DNA of 10,797 nt from Chloroflexota bacterium (GTDB lineage Bacteria; Chloroflexota; Anaerolineae; Anaerolineales; UBA4823). The stretch is from NCBI GenBank assembly GCA_012798185.1, contig JAAZNS010000380.1, positions 1-10,797 on the forward strand, written 5' to 3'. Under the pieces are notes generated by a model. The model saw only the letters and a list, made by a program, of their open reading frames with translations, had not been told where the DNA came from and did no database searches. The translations under genes and the position numbers were made by a program. Below, one piece after another: positions 1 to 6,549 of the stretch (the stretch's first letter is position 1; every line of letters begins with the position of its first letter).

Positions 1-1356
1 AGTGGCTTTGAGTGAAAATGCTCCCGGGAATCGCCGGTGCACCAGGTAAAGGAGTGCGAATGCCTGAGCGGTGTAGGCGGTGGCGTTTGCTAATCCAAAA
101 GCTGGCGCGCCTAACCTGGGTGCCAGCGATGCAGCCAAAAGGATGAATGTCGTTGTGGTTGCCATGGCTGCGATGAGCGGTGTGCGGGCATCTTGTTGGG
201 CATAAAAGGCGCGCGCTGCCACTTCCATCAGCGAATGCCCCATTAGACCAAGCAGATAAGCACGCGTCGTCCATACCACAATTTCGGTTCCGGCAGCGTC
301 GAAGCCTAATATGCCAATCACTGGACGAATGACTATCGCCAGAATCGCCATGCTGGGTAAGGTCAATGCCAGGATAACGCGCACAGCAGAATTTAACGAA
401 TGCCGAAACAAATCAATTTCCCGTCGGGTGATATGTTCGGAGATCGTTGGCAGCAATGCAGTGCCAAGTGCAGTGCCAATGAGCGTTTCAGGGACCTGCA
501 TAAACAGCCAGCCGTAAACCAATGCCGAAACTGTGCCTTCTATTAATCGGGAAGCGATATTATCCTGGGCAAGGAAAACAAGTTGAATACAAAAAACGGT
601 GAGAATACGCGGCGCTAATAAATGAAGCACCTGCTGCACACCGGGATGGCGGATGCCGATGGCGGGAGTCCAGTGAAATTGATAGCGGATCATACCGGGA
701 ATTTGGACAACCAGGAAAAGCACCGAGCCAAGAATAATGCCGTAAACCAAGCCATAGACACCCATGCCATAGGCTGGCAAGGTAAGCGGACCGATCTGAA
801 TGCCTTGCTGCGGGGCAAGGATTGTCACCCCCAATAAAGCGCCCAGGTCATACATACTGGGGGCAATGGCGGGCAGCAGGAAGTGTTGATTGGCTTGCAG
901 GCTTGCCATGACTAACCCGCTCAACGAGAAGAGCAAAGTGGCGAATAGATTGAGGCGCATTAAGTCGACGACCAATGACTGCTGTACCGTGGTGAAACCC
1001 GGAGCAATCCCTAAACCCCAGCGAACCATTTTGGGGGCAAATATTGCCACGATGATCGAAAGTGCTGCTGTGCATAAAAATACCAGATTGGCAATACGGG
1101 AGAACAAATCCCAAGCTGCTGGTTTACCTCCCTTCTGTAAATATTCCGATAGAACAGGAATAAATGCAATGGCCAGTGCCCCGCCGGATATCAGGGCGAA
1201 GATCAGATCAGGGATATTATTGGCGGCATTGAATGCATCCAGCTCACGGGATAACCCAAAAGTGCGGGCGACCAGCACCTGCCGGATAAATCCCAGAAGT
1301 TTTTCAACACCGAAAAAGAAAGCAATAATGAGGGTAGAACGGGCGATGTGAGTCAT
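1..1356 (-). CDS. murJ: Lipid II flippase MurJ (MviN family), 5' part, cut by the left window edge
   Basis: Multidrug/oligosaccharidyl-lipid/polysaccharide exporter-superfamily integral membrane protein that flips lipid II across the cytoplasmic membrane for peptidoglycan synthesis. The minus strand is open from the ATG at 1356-1354 to base 1, giving 452 residues without a stop; whole MurJ proteins are usually about 500-550 residues, so the C-terminal part lies outside. The N-terminal signature is clear: LGFIRQVLVARTFG near residues 21-34, DAFNAANNIPD near 40-50 and SGGALAIAFIPVLSEYL near 57-73. Further segments are hydrophobic, and PETLIGTALGTALLPTISEH later in the chain is typical of the family. 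R25 and D40 align with functionally important E. coli R24 and D39. The Arg pair after PNLL in E. coli is replaced here (PDLIFAL). No Shine-Dalgarno sequence precedes the ATG; a TATAAT ends seven bases upstream, which suggests a leaderless mRNA. The gene is divergent from the regulator at 1898. Identification as MurJ is firm. Confidence 0.93.
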   Translation of the reverse strand, partial: MTHIARSTLIIAFFFGVEKLLGFIRQVLVARTFGLSRELDAFNAANNIPDLIFALISGGALAIAFIPVLSEYLQKGGKPAAWDLFSRIANLVFLCTAALSIIVAIFAPKMVRWGLGIAPGFTTVQQSLVVDLMRLNLFATLLFSLSGLVMASLQANQHFLLPAIAPSMYDLGALLGVTILAPQQGIQIGPLTLPAYGMGVYGLVYGIILGSVLFLVVQIPGMIRYQFHWTPAIGIRHPGVQQVLHLLAPRILTVFCIQLVFLAQDNIASRLIEGTVSALVYGWLFMQVPETLIGTALGTALLPTISEHITRREIDLFRHSLNSAVRVILALTLPSMAILAIVIRPVIGILGFDAAGTEIVVWTTRAYLLGLMGHSLMEVAARAFYAQQDARTPLIAAMATTTTFILLAASLAPRLGAPAFGLANATAYTAQAFALLYLVHRRFPGAFSLKAT

Positions 1357-1363
1357 GGGATGA

Positions 1364-1369
1364 ATTATA
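1364..1369 (-). promoter_or_regulatory. -10 box for a leaderless murJ transcript
   Basis: On the minus strand TATAAT (1369-1364) is followed by seven bases, TCATCCC, and then the murJ ATG. Transcription would therefore begin at or next to the A of the start codon. No convincing -35 hexamer is seen at 16-18 bases upstream and no ribosome-binding sequence exists. The hexamer match is exact, but the AT-rich context allows chance matches. Confidence 0.5.
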
Positions 1370-1456
1370 AACGAATGTTTTGATGTTATATGTACCCTGA
1401 GCTGTTCATGTACGATTCTATCTTCTGTATTTATTAAGGAATCGCATTGAACTGAA

Positions 1457-1569
1457 GCTGTCCTAAAAGTACGCTGTCACCCTGAGCGAAGCGAAAGGTC
1501 TTTTCATTACATAACATAAAAGGGATATTTCGCTGCGCTCAACATGACAAAATCGACTTTTAGGACAGC
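1457..1569. repeat. MITE-like inverted-repeat element, 113 bases
   Basis: The element is bounded by a perfect 14-base inverted repeat: GCTGTCCTAAAAGT at 1457-1470 and ACTTTTAGGACAGC at 1556-1569. Inside lie imperfect inverted arms. The left arm reads TGTCACCCTGAGCGAAGCGA from 1475. The right arm, read on the minus strand from about 1548, is TGTCATGTTGAGCGCAGCGA. There is no coding capacity. Repeats with a CTGAGCGAAGCGAA core are familiar from intergenic DNA of several bacterial phyla, and the structure fits a non-autonomous mobile element or a REP-like hairpin. I see no clear target-site duplication in the flanks, so transposition is inferred from architecture alone. Confidence 0.65.
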
Positions 1570-1647
1570 CCCTTCCAAATGAAATCTATTGCCTTGGTAT
1601 TTCCGATCAGCAATTAAATATGTTGGTTTTGTTATTTAATAGCAGAT

Positions 1648-1741
1648 CTGAGTGATGCGAAGGGTTATTTTATAGTTATGAGATGTATTGCTTTGTTTTG
1701 TGAAACATTCAATAAGCGCCATTATAAAATCGACTTTTTGG
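1648..1741. repeat. Decayed second copy of the inverted-repeat element
   Basis: Two blocks resemble the intact element and occur in the same order. CTGAGTGATGCGAAGGG at 1648-1664 matches its CTGAGCGAAGCGAAAGG core with a few changes. AAAATCGACTTTTTGG at 1726-1741 matches AAAATCGACTTTTAGG at 1549-1564 with one mismatch. The outer GCTGTCC terminus is not recognisable on either side. The stretch may be an eroded copy or a partial duplication; chance similarity in AT-rich DNA cannot be excluded. Confidence 0.35.
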
Positions 1742-1810
1742 GAAATCACTGTTGGAGGGGGAAAAATCACAAAATCATGGTTTATCTAACATCAGAAAGA
1801 ATATTCCCTC

Positions 1811-1838
1811 TTGAAATTCACAAAATAATGACTATAAT
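1811..1838 (+). promoter_or_regulatory. Sigma-70-type promoter of the ArsR-like regulator
   Basis: TTGAAA at 1811-1816 and a perfect TATAAT at 1833-1838 are separated by 16 bases. This predicts a transcription start near 1845 and a leader of about 53 bases before the ATG at 1898. It is one of the two best promoter matches in the window, and it sits in the only place from which the regulator could be transcribed. Confidence 0.65.
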
Positions 1839-1852
1839 ATAAAGAAAAATGC

Positions 1853-1868
1853 ATTTGTCAAGACAAAT
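1853..1868. promoter_or_regulatory. Perfect 16-base palindrome, candidate operator of the regulator
   Basis: ATTTGTC (1853-1859), a two-base centre AA, and GACAAAT (1862-1868) form an exact 7+2+7 dyad. It lies about 9-24 bases downstream of the predicted transcription start and 29 bases before the ATG of a dimeric winged-helix repressor-type protein. ArsR-family repressors commonly bind dyads at or just after their own promoters, so autoregulation is a natural reading. No binding data are implied. Confidence 0.5.
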
Positions 1869-1897
1869 AGAACTGACGCAATAGGAAGATAGGAAAA

Positions 1898-2569
1898 ATG
1901 GATTTGACTGGTGATACAAATTTTTTAAATGCTGCGCTCCCCACATATTATGAGCTTAAAAGCATAGAGCAGATTGAAGCGATTACAGACAAAATTCGTT
2001 ACCGTATGTTGATCTTACTCACTGAAAAAGCCATGACCAGTGCTCAGTTAGCACGGGCTCTCAATATTACCCGGCAGCGGGCTTATTACCACCTTAAAGT
2101 ATTAGAGAAAAACGAAATTGTCCATTTAGTGGGTACTCAATTAGTGGGAGAAATGTTAGAAAAATACTATAGAGCTTATGGATTTATCCATTCGTATACT
2201 GCTTTAGTAAACCGATATTACCAAACCGAAACCCAGCCTGAAATCAACCGTCTCTTGAAAGCAGTTAATAATTTCGTTATTACCTTGCTTAATGAAGCGC
2301 GAGATAACGTACTTCAGGAAGATTTCCTCGAGCATTTCCAGTTAAGTTATCAATTCGATTCCCCTTATCTATTAACCCCTCAACAAGCTCAGGCATTACG
2401 GTCCGAAATTGTAGATCTTTGTAAGCGTTACCTCGAAATCGACCACCAAAACCGGCTTTCAGAAAATCGAGAATCTTTCATTCGATTGAGAAATTCTGTG
2501 TTTCTAAGTCCTTTTCCAAAAGGATTTTCTGAGATTTTAAATTCACCGGATCTGCCCCAAGAATTATAA
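1898..2569 (+). CDS. ArsR-like winged helix-turn-helix transcriptional regulator (HTH_20 type)
   Basis: DNA-binding regulator of 223 residues, probably controlling the adjacent transporter operon. The winged-helix domain spans about residues 20-95. It opens with a helix around IEAITDKIRYRMLILL, then MTSAQLARALNITRQRAYYHLKVLE, where AQLARALNITRQRAYYHLKVLE is the helix-turn-helix with its recognition helix. The wing follows and ends at GEMLEKYYRAY, a pattern common to HTH_20/ArsR-like proteins. Residues 96-223 form a mostly helical C-terminal domain without the cysteine metal-binding motif of classical ArsR/SmtB sensors; this region probably dimerises and binds the effector. The start is supported by AGGAA six bases upstream and by a good promoter at 1811-1838. 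The gene lies 180 bases upstream of the binding protein on the same strand. The fold is confident; the effector is unknown. Confidence 0.85.
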   Translation: MDLTGDTNFLNAALPTYYELKSIEQIEAITDKIRYRMLILLTEKAMTSAQLARALNITRQRAYYHLKVLEKNEIVHLVGTQLVGEMLEKYYRAYGFIHSYTALVNRYYQTETQPEINRLLKAVNNFVITLLNEARDNVLQEDFLEHFQLSYQFDSPYLLTPQQAQALRSEIVDLCKRYLEIDHQNRLSENRESFIRLRNSVFLSPFPKGFSEILNSPDLPQEL

Positions 2570-2600
2570 ATTCTGCACTGAAAAACAGTAATTTCTTTGT

Positions 2601-2738
2601 TTGTATAAGCAGGTTTCAGCCAAATTTGCATCAGGAGGTGAGGATAAGAAAATTATTGAAGGTGTTCCTGAGAAATGCCCTTTCTATCGAATTGTTGGCT
2701 TTGCAAATGAATATTCTAATTTGCTATTAACAAAATAA
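2601..2738 (+). other. Possible micro-gene or gene remnant between regulator and binding protein
   Basis: One frame is open from TTG at 2601 to TAA at 2736-2738, giving up to 45 residues and ending 11 bases before the binding-protein ATG. The C-terminal half has a protein-like composition (EGVPEKCPFYRIVGFANEY). A textbook ribosome-binding sequence, AGGAGGTGA, lies at 2633-2641. However, no ATG, GTG or TTG in this frame sits at a good distance after it. A different frame starting GTG at 2638 codes 30 residues. The stretch could be a small peptide gene with a rare start, a remnant of a larger gene, or non-coding leader. I do not recognise the product and treat it as doubtful. Confidence 0.2.
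2701..2730 (+). promoter_or_regulatory. Promoter of the binding-protein gene with an internal dyad
   Basis: TTGCAA (2701-2706) is separated by 18 bases from TATTAA (2725-2730), which is preceded by TGC and so forms an extended -10. Transcription would begin near 2737, shortly before the Shine-Dalgarno sequence. Inside lies an inverted repeat, GCAAAT (2703-2708) and ATTTGC (2719-2724), flanking the palindrome GAATATTC (2709-2716). The position between -35 and -10 would suit a repressor. The ATTTG/CAAAT words recall the palindrome before the regulator, but their spacing and order differ, so shared recognition is only a possibility. Confidence 0.4.
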
Positions 2739-2749
2739 GGAAGAAAAAT

Positions 2750-4414
2750 ATGAACAACCGGTGGTCAATTATTTGCATAATGATGATTTTTGCGCTTATC
2801 CTTAGCGCATGCGGGGGCGTAAAAACCACCCCTCAAGTTTCTCAAGAAACTGTTTCTGTGGAACAATCTATTGAAGAAGAAGCTGCAAACCCTACCCCAG
2901 CACCAGCCGACACCCCAATTCCAGAGGGTCCAAGAGTATTGAAAGTGGCTGCAACTGCTAATATCACAACGTGGGATCCGGTGAAATCTTTTTCCACCGA
3001 AGCATTATACATGGGGAATTTTTATGAGGGTTTAATCCGCATAAATCCTCCTTCCGCTTCAGAACGCTTTACACCTTTACTGGCTGAAAAATGGGATGTC
3101 AGCGAGGACGGCTTGGTTTGGACATTCTATTTACGGGAAGGGGTGAAGTTCCACGATGGTGAACTGTTAACCGCTGAGGCGGTAAAGAAATCGATCGAAG
3201 CAGCAAAGGATCATGGTGGTGCTTCTTTCATTTGGCTGCCTCTTGGTTCAATCGATGTTGTTGATGATTTAACAGTTAAATTCAATCTGACTTACGCCGC
3301 GCCGCTTGATTTGATCGCCGCATCCTTGTATGGAGCATGGATTGTCAGCCCGAAGGCGTTGGATGCTGCCGCTCAAGATGATCAATACTTCGAAGCTGGA
3401 ATTGAGGCAGGTACCGGACCTTATATGCTTGAATCGTACGAACCAGATAAAGAAGTTTTAATGACGCGTTTCGATGATTATTGGGGCGGATGGGATGACG
3501 TAAAACATTTCGATAAAGTGCTGATTACTATTACACCCGAAGCAGTGCAACAACAGCAAATGCTGGAGAGCGGAGAAGTGGATTTAGCGCTTTCTATTCC
3601 GCTGGAAAATATGGAACAATTTAAAAACAAACCTGGCGTTACTTTTTACGAAGAGCCTTCTTTGTATAATTATGTCGGCTTTTTCAATACACTCCGTAAA
3701 CCGCTTGATGACCCTAAGGTGCGCAAAGCATTATCTTATGCCATACCTTATAACGATATTATCAAAATCGGCGGTCAGGGATATGGCATTCAATCACGCG
3801 GGCCTGTTCCGGCGGGTGTTTGGCCGTATTCAGAAGAAGTGCCTCAATATACATATGACCTGACCAAAGCTAAGGAATTACTCGCCGAAGCTGGCTACCC
3901 GGATGGAGGCTTTGAGTTAACCCTCACATATGCTGCAGAAAATCAGGCGGAAGAACGTTTAGCGCCATTAATCAAGGATTCTTTTGCTGAAATTGGGGTT
4001 ACGGTTAATATCGAAGCCATTCAATTCAACCAGCAATGGGAAAAGGCAAAGGCTGATCCAGCTAATGCACAGGATATTTTCTTGTTACTGTATTGGCCTA
4101 CCTATAGCGACGCAGGAACGGACAACCTATATTCCATGTTCCACAGCAGCGAGGTGCCGTTCTTCAATTTGAGTTATTGGAAAGATGAAGAGTTTGATAA
4201 AAAGATCGACGAAGCGGCTGCATTGACTGTGACCGATCCTAAGAAATCGCAGCAATTATATACTGAAGCGATGACGCGTTTAGTCGATCAGGCGCCCGGC
4301 TTTTTCCTTTATGATGTCACTGCTGTTTTTACCTTTCCGGATTATATTAAGGGATATCAATATAATATGAATTACCCATTCACCACTTTCTTTTATCCGA
4401 TGTACACTGAGTAA
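2750..4414 (+). CDS. Extracellular solute-binding lipoprotein, family 5 (SBP_bac_5), of a peptide/nickel-type ABC importer
   Basis: Captures the solute outside the membrane and hands it to the permease pair encoded downstream. The 554-residue protein has a lipoprotein signal peptide with lipobox LSAC at residues 18-21, so Cys21 would be acylated. A flexible Glu/Pro/Thr/Ala-rich linker follows to about residue 62. The family-5 fold then begins: TWDPVKSFSTEALYMGNFYEGL (about 74-95), followed by the family signature LAEKWDVSEDGLVWTFYLR and GVKFHDGELLTAEAVKKSIE (about 111-150). GTGPYMLESYEPDKEVLM and the C-terminal lobe up to a final YPMYTE are also typical of Opp/Dpp/Nik binding proteins. The length is usual. 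The ATG has AGGAAG just upstream. Ligands of this family include peptides, nickel chelates, opines and sugars; the sequence does not decide among them. Confidence 0.92.
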   Translation: MNNRWSIICIMMIFALILSACGGVKTTPQVSQETVSVEQSIEEEAANPTPAPADTPIPEGPRVLKVAATANITTWDPVKSFSTEALYMGNFYEGLIRINPPSASERFTPLLAEKWDVSEDGLVWTFYLREGVKFHDGELLTAEAVKKSIEAAKDHGGASFIWLPLGSIDVVDDLTVKFNLTYAAPLDLIAASLYGAWIVSPKALDAAAQDDQYFEAGIEAGTGPYMLESYEPDKEVLMTRFDDYWGGWDDVKHFDKVLITITPEAVQQQQMLESGEVDLALSIPLENMEQFKNKPGVTFYEEPSLYNYVGFFNTLRKPLDDPKVRKALSYAIPYNDIIKIGGQGYGIQSRGPVPAGVWPYSEEVPQYTYDLTKAKELLAEAGYPDGGFELTLTYAAENQAEERLAPLIKDSFAEIGVTVNIEAIQFNQQWEKAKADPANAQDIFLLLYWPTYSDAGTDNLYSMFHSSEVPFFNLSYWKDEEFDKKIDEAAALTVTDPKKSQQLYTEAMTRLVDQAPGFFLYDVTAVFTFPDYIKGYQYNMNYPFTTFFYPMYTE

Positions 4415-4445
4415 TTCATGAGGCTGTTGAAAAAAACTTACTTTG

Positions 4446-4476
4446 AAAAATTATTGGCATACCTCCAATGATTTTT
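4446..4476 (+). terminator. AT-rich hairpin after the binding-protein gene
   Basis: AAAAATTATTGG (4446-4457) and CCAATGATTTTT (4465-4476) can pair over 12 positions with one mismatch around a seven-base loop, CATACCT. The 3' arm ends in five T residues. The stem is mostly A:T, so its stability is low. It could act as a weak Rho-independent terminator or a 3'-end stabiliser of the binding-protein mRNA. Confidence 0.35.
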
Positions 4477-4524
4477 CCTAATAATACATTTCGACACTCA
4501 TAAAAAACCTAATAACTTTAAAAT

Positions 4525-4559
4525 TGGAGGGGGCGGGTGAAATTTGCCCAAACCCTCCA
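4525..4559 (+). promoter_or_regulatory. G+C-rich intra-operon hairpin
   Basis: TGGAGGG (4525-4531) pairs perfectly with CCCTCCA (4553-4559). Within it GGGT (4535-4538) can pair with GCCC (4546-4549), including one G:U pair, across a 3x3 internal loop. The sequence following is U-rich but interrupted, so it is a poor classical terminator. A hairpin in this position often protects the upstream binding-protein mRNA from 3' decay, as known for malE-malF; that role here is inference. Confidence 0.4.
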
Positions 4560-4594
4560 TTCATCGATAGTATTTATTTTTACAATGCTATTCT

Positions 4595-4603
4595 TGCTAT
4601 GAT
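4595..4603 (+). promoter_or_regulatory. Extended -10 element before the first permease gene
   Basis: TGC followed by TATGAT (4598-4603) forms an extended -10. No good -35 is found at the standard distance; TTTACA lies at 4579-4584, only 13 bases away. Transcription would begin about 4610, which is the A of the second in-frame ATG of the permease gene. Since no Shine-Dalgarno sequence precedes either ATG, a leaderless internal transcript starting at 4610 is plausible. Confidence 0.4.
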
Positions 4604-5638
4604 ATGCTCATGAATCTACAAAAAGCCGAATACATCCTGCGCCGGTTGCTCACCTCGGTCTTCGTTCTATTGGGTCTCACTGTGATCACCTTTTTTATCG
4701 CCAGGGTAGTGCCTTCGAATGCTGCAGCCTTATACATTGGTCCTAAAGCTCGACCAGAGGATATCGAACGCGTAACGAAATTATTAGGATTGGATAAACC
4801 ACTACCAGTTCAATATCTGGTTTATATGAGAGATGTATTGAAAGGAGACTGGGGGACTTCAATTAGCAGCAAAAGACCGGTGTTACAGGAAATCGCCAGC
4901 CGTTTTCCAGCTACTTTTGAATTATTATGTACTGCCATGATCATTGCAGTTGCTACTGGAATTGTGGTGGGTGTCATCAGCGCACAATGGCAGGGCAAGT
5001 GGCTGGACATCTTGGTGCGTGCTGCATCCATTGTGGGGGTTTCCGTTCCAGCTTTTTGGCTTGGATTATTGCTGCAAATTCTTTTTTTTCGCAACTTGAA
5101 TATCCTGCCGCTTTCCGGGAGAGTTGATTCCGATTTGCGTTTTACTCATCCCATCATGGTTACAACGGGTATCTACCTCATCGATGCGATCATTCATCAG
5201 AATTGGGTTGCCTTGAAAGATGTGTGCCTGCACATGATTCTGCCGGCGCTGACCCTGGCTGCTTACCCAGCCAGCCTGATTGCCCGTATGACCCGTGCCA
5301 CCATGCTGGAAGTGCAATCGCAGGATTACATTCGAACAGCGCGGGCATATGGATTGAAAGAATCGTTCATTGTCTATATCTTAGCACTGAAAAATGCCAT
5401 CAGCCCGACGCTTACCGTAATAGGGTTAACCCTGGCATATGCGCTGACCGGTTCTTTTTTTGTTGAAATTGTCTTCAACTGGCCTGGCTTAGGAATGTTT
5501 ACTGTACGATCGCTGCTGAATTTAGATTATCCGGCAATTATGGGCATTACGCTGTTTGGTGCTATTGGGTATGTGTTGATTAATTTATTGGTTGATATTG
5601 TACAAACCTGGATCGATCCGCGAATCAGTCTGAGTTAA
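4604..5638 (+). CDS. ABC importer permease, DppB/OppB type
   Basis: One half of the transmembrane channel of a peptide/nickel-type importer, 344 residues or 342 from the second ATG. A first membrane helix lies around residues 15-36 and a large external loop at about 37-100 carries the LGLDKPLPVQYLVYMRDVLKGDWG pattern typical of DppB. Core helices follow. The cytoplasmic EAA loop that docks to the ATPase is at about residues 241-265, DYIRTARAYGLKESFIVYIL, and PGLG near residues 294-297 is also characteristic. The start is ambiguous: ATGs at 4604 and 4610 are in frame, neither has a ribosome-binding sequence, and the -10-like hexamer ending at 4603 favours 4610 if the mRNA is leaderless. The stop is five bases before the next permease ATG. 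The loop around residues 175-205 is somewhat extended, as in many DppB homologues. Confidence 0.93.
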   Translation: MLMNLQKAEYILRRLLTSVFVLLGLTVITFFIARVVPSNAAALYIGPKARPEDIERVTKLLGLDKPLPVQYLVYMRDVLKGDWGTSISSKRPVLQEIASRFPATFELLCTAMIIAVATGIVVGVISAQWQGKWLDILVRAASIVGVSVPAFWLGLLLQILFFRNLNILPLSGRVDSDLRFTHPIMVTTGIYLIDAIIHQNWVALKDVCLHMILPALTLAAYPASLIARMTRATMLEVQSQDYIRTARAYGLKESFIVYILALKNAISPTLTVIGLTLAYALTGSFFVEIVFNWPGLGMFTVRSLLNLDYPAIMGITLFGAIGYVLINLLVDIVQTWIDPRISLS

Positions 5639-5643
5639 TAAAT

Positions 5644-6549
5644 ATGGCTATCAAAGAATCTATATCGAATATTCAATCACTAGATACACCGCCACAATCA
5701 CGACGAACTCTGGTGCATATCGCTCAGGTAATTTTGCGTGATCCGCTGGCACTATTGAGCACAATCATCATCATCGTTTTTTTCTTTGTGGCAGTTTTTG
5801 CGTATCAACTGGCGCCATTTCCCGAGCAGGGGGCGGGAAAATCAAACCCTGCAACTGCCATGCTCGATCCCTCACCTGAACATCCCATAGGAACAGACCG
5901 CTTGGGGCGTGATATGTTAAGCCGGATAATTATTGCCTCCCGGCCTGCGCTTGTAGTTCCAATTGTGGTGGTTTTTCTTGCAGTGATAATTGGTGCACCA
6001 TTGGGGGCAATTGCCGGTTATAAAGGCGGTTGGCTGGATGAAGTGATCATGCGAATCACCGATTTATTTCTGGCGTTTCCCTTTTTGCTATTAGCTATGT
6101 CGATTGCTACTGCCCTAGGACGAGGTTTGGATAAAGCAGCGATTGCTCTGATCGTTTCGTGGTGGCCATGGTATACGCGGTTAACGCGCAGTATCGCAGC
6201 CAGCTTGAGTCAGCGTTATTTTGTGATGGCTGCGCGCTCTATTGGCGTCCGTGATTCAGTTATCATTCTGCGTCACATTTTACCGAATTGCATTTCGCCT
6301 ATCCTTGTCCAGGCGACCATCGATTTGGGCTTGGTCATTCTGGCAATGGGGGGATTGGCGTTTTTAGGTTTAGGAACGCAGCCACCTGCTCCTGATTGGG
6401 GGTTGATGGTTAGCGACGGTCGGACATTTATATTTAAACAATGGTGGCTTTCCACTTATCCAGGATTAGCTATCTTTATCGTCGTATTAGCATTCAACCT
6501 GCTGGGTGACACACTACGCGATGTATTCGATCCGAGGCAATACCGATGA
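5644..6549 (+). CDS. ABC importer permease, DppC/OppC type
   Basis: Second half of the transmembrane channel, 301 residues. The N-terminal cytoplasmic stretch of about 35 residues precedes a membrane helix at roughly 36-57 (OppC_N region). The hallmark HPIGTDRLGRDMLSRII is at about 80-96, followed by the permease core. The ATPase-docking EAA loop is at about 192-215, YFVMAARSIGVRDSVIILRH. FLGLGTQPPAPDWGLMVSDGR at about 240-260 and the terminal LGDTLRDVFDPRQYR are standard DppC features. The ATG at 5644 has no clear Shine-Dalgarno sequence and lies five bases after the stop of the first permease, so translational coupling is likely. Its TGA overlaps the next start codon by four bases (ATGA), binding it tightly to the ATPase genes. 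Confidence 0.95.
   Translation: MAIKESISNIQSLDTPPQSRRTLVHIAQVILRDPLALLSTIIIIVFFFVAVFAYQLAPFPEQGAGKSNPATAMLDPSPEHPIGTDRLGRDMLSRIIIASRPALVVPIVVVFLAVIIGAPLGAIAGYKGGWLDEVIMRITDLFLAFPFLLLAMSIATALGRGLDKAAIALIVSWWPWYTRLTRSIAASLSQRYFVMAARSIGVRDSVIILRHILPNCISPILVQATIDLGLVILAMGGLAFLGLGTQPPAPDWGLMVSDGRTFIFKQWWLSTYPGLAIFIVVLAFNLLGDTLRDVFDPRQYR

Larger units (their letters stand above)
1357..1897. other. Gene-free 541-base divergent intergenic region
   Basis: No reading frame here looks coding on either strand. From left to right the stretch holds the murJ -10 box, an inverted-repeat element (1457-1569), a diverged stretch resembling parts of the same element (1648-1741), and the regulator's promoter and palindrome (1811-1868). 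The bases between 1570 and 1810 are AT-rich, with nothing else recognised. No tRNA-like or small-RNA-like structure was found. Confidence 0.7.
4415..4603. other. 189-base spacer between binding protein and permeases
   Basis: This is the only long gap inside the transporter cluster. It begins with GAGGCTGTTGAAAAA (4420-4434), which resembles transposon ends, then holds an AT-rich hairpin (4446-4476), a G+C-rich hairpin (4525-4559) and a promoter-like sequence (4595-4603). No coding frame is supported. The arrangement suggests that the abundant binding protein and the membrane components are expressed at different levels. Confidence 0.5.

Noticed and set aside
890..1351. Plus-strand reading frame of 153 codons, and shorter ones at 311-517 and 622-837.
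   Set aside because: They lie antisense to murJ, whose minus-strand translation matches a known family end to end. Their products are rich in Arg, Thr and Asn without any recognisable motif.
2573..2590. ACTG-AAAAA-CAGT after the regulator, considered as a terminator.
   Set aside because: The stem is only four base pairs and there is no T-run directly after it.
5082..5089. Run of eight T residues inside the first permease gene, considered as a frameshift or slippage site.
   Set aside because: The reading frame is intact through it and the protein matches its family on both sides, so there is no sign of a disrupted or recoded gene.
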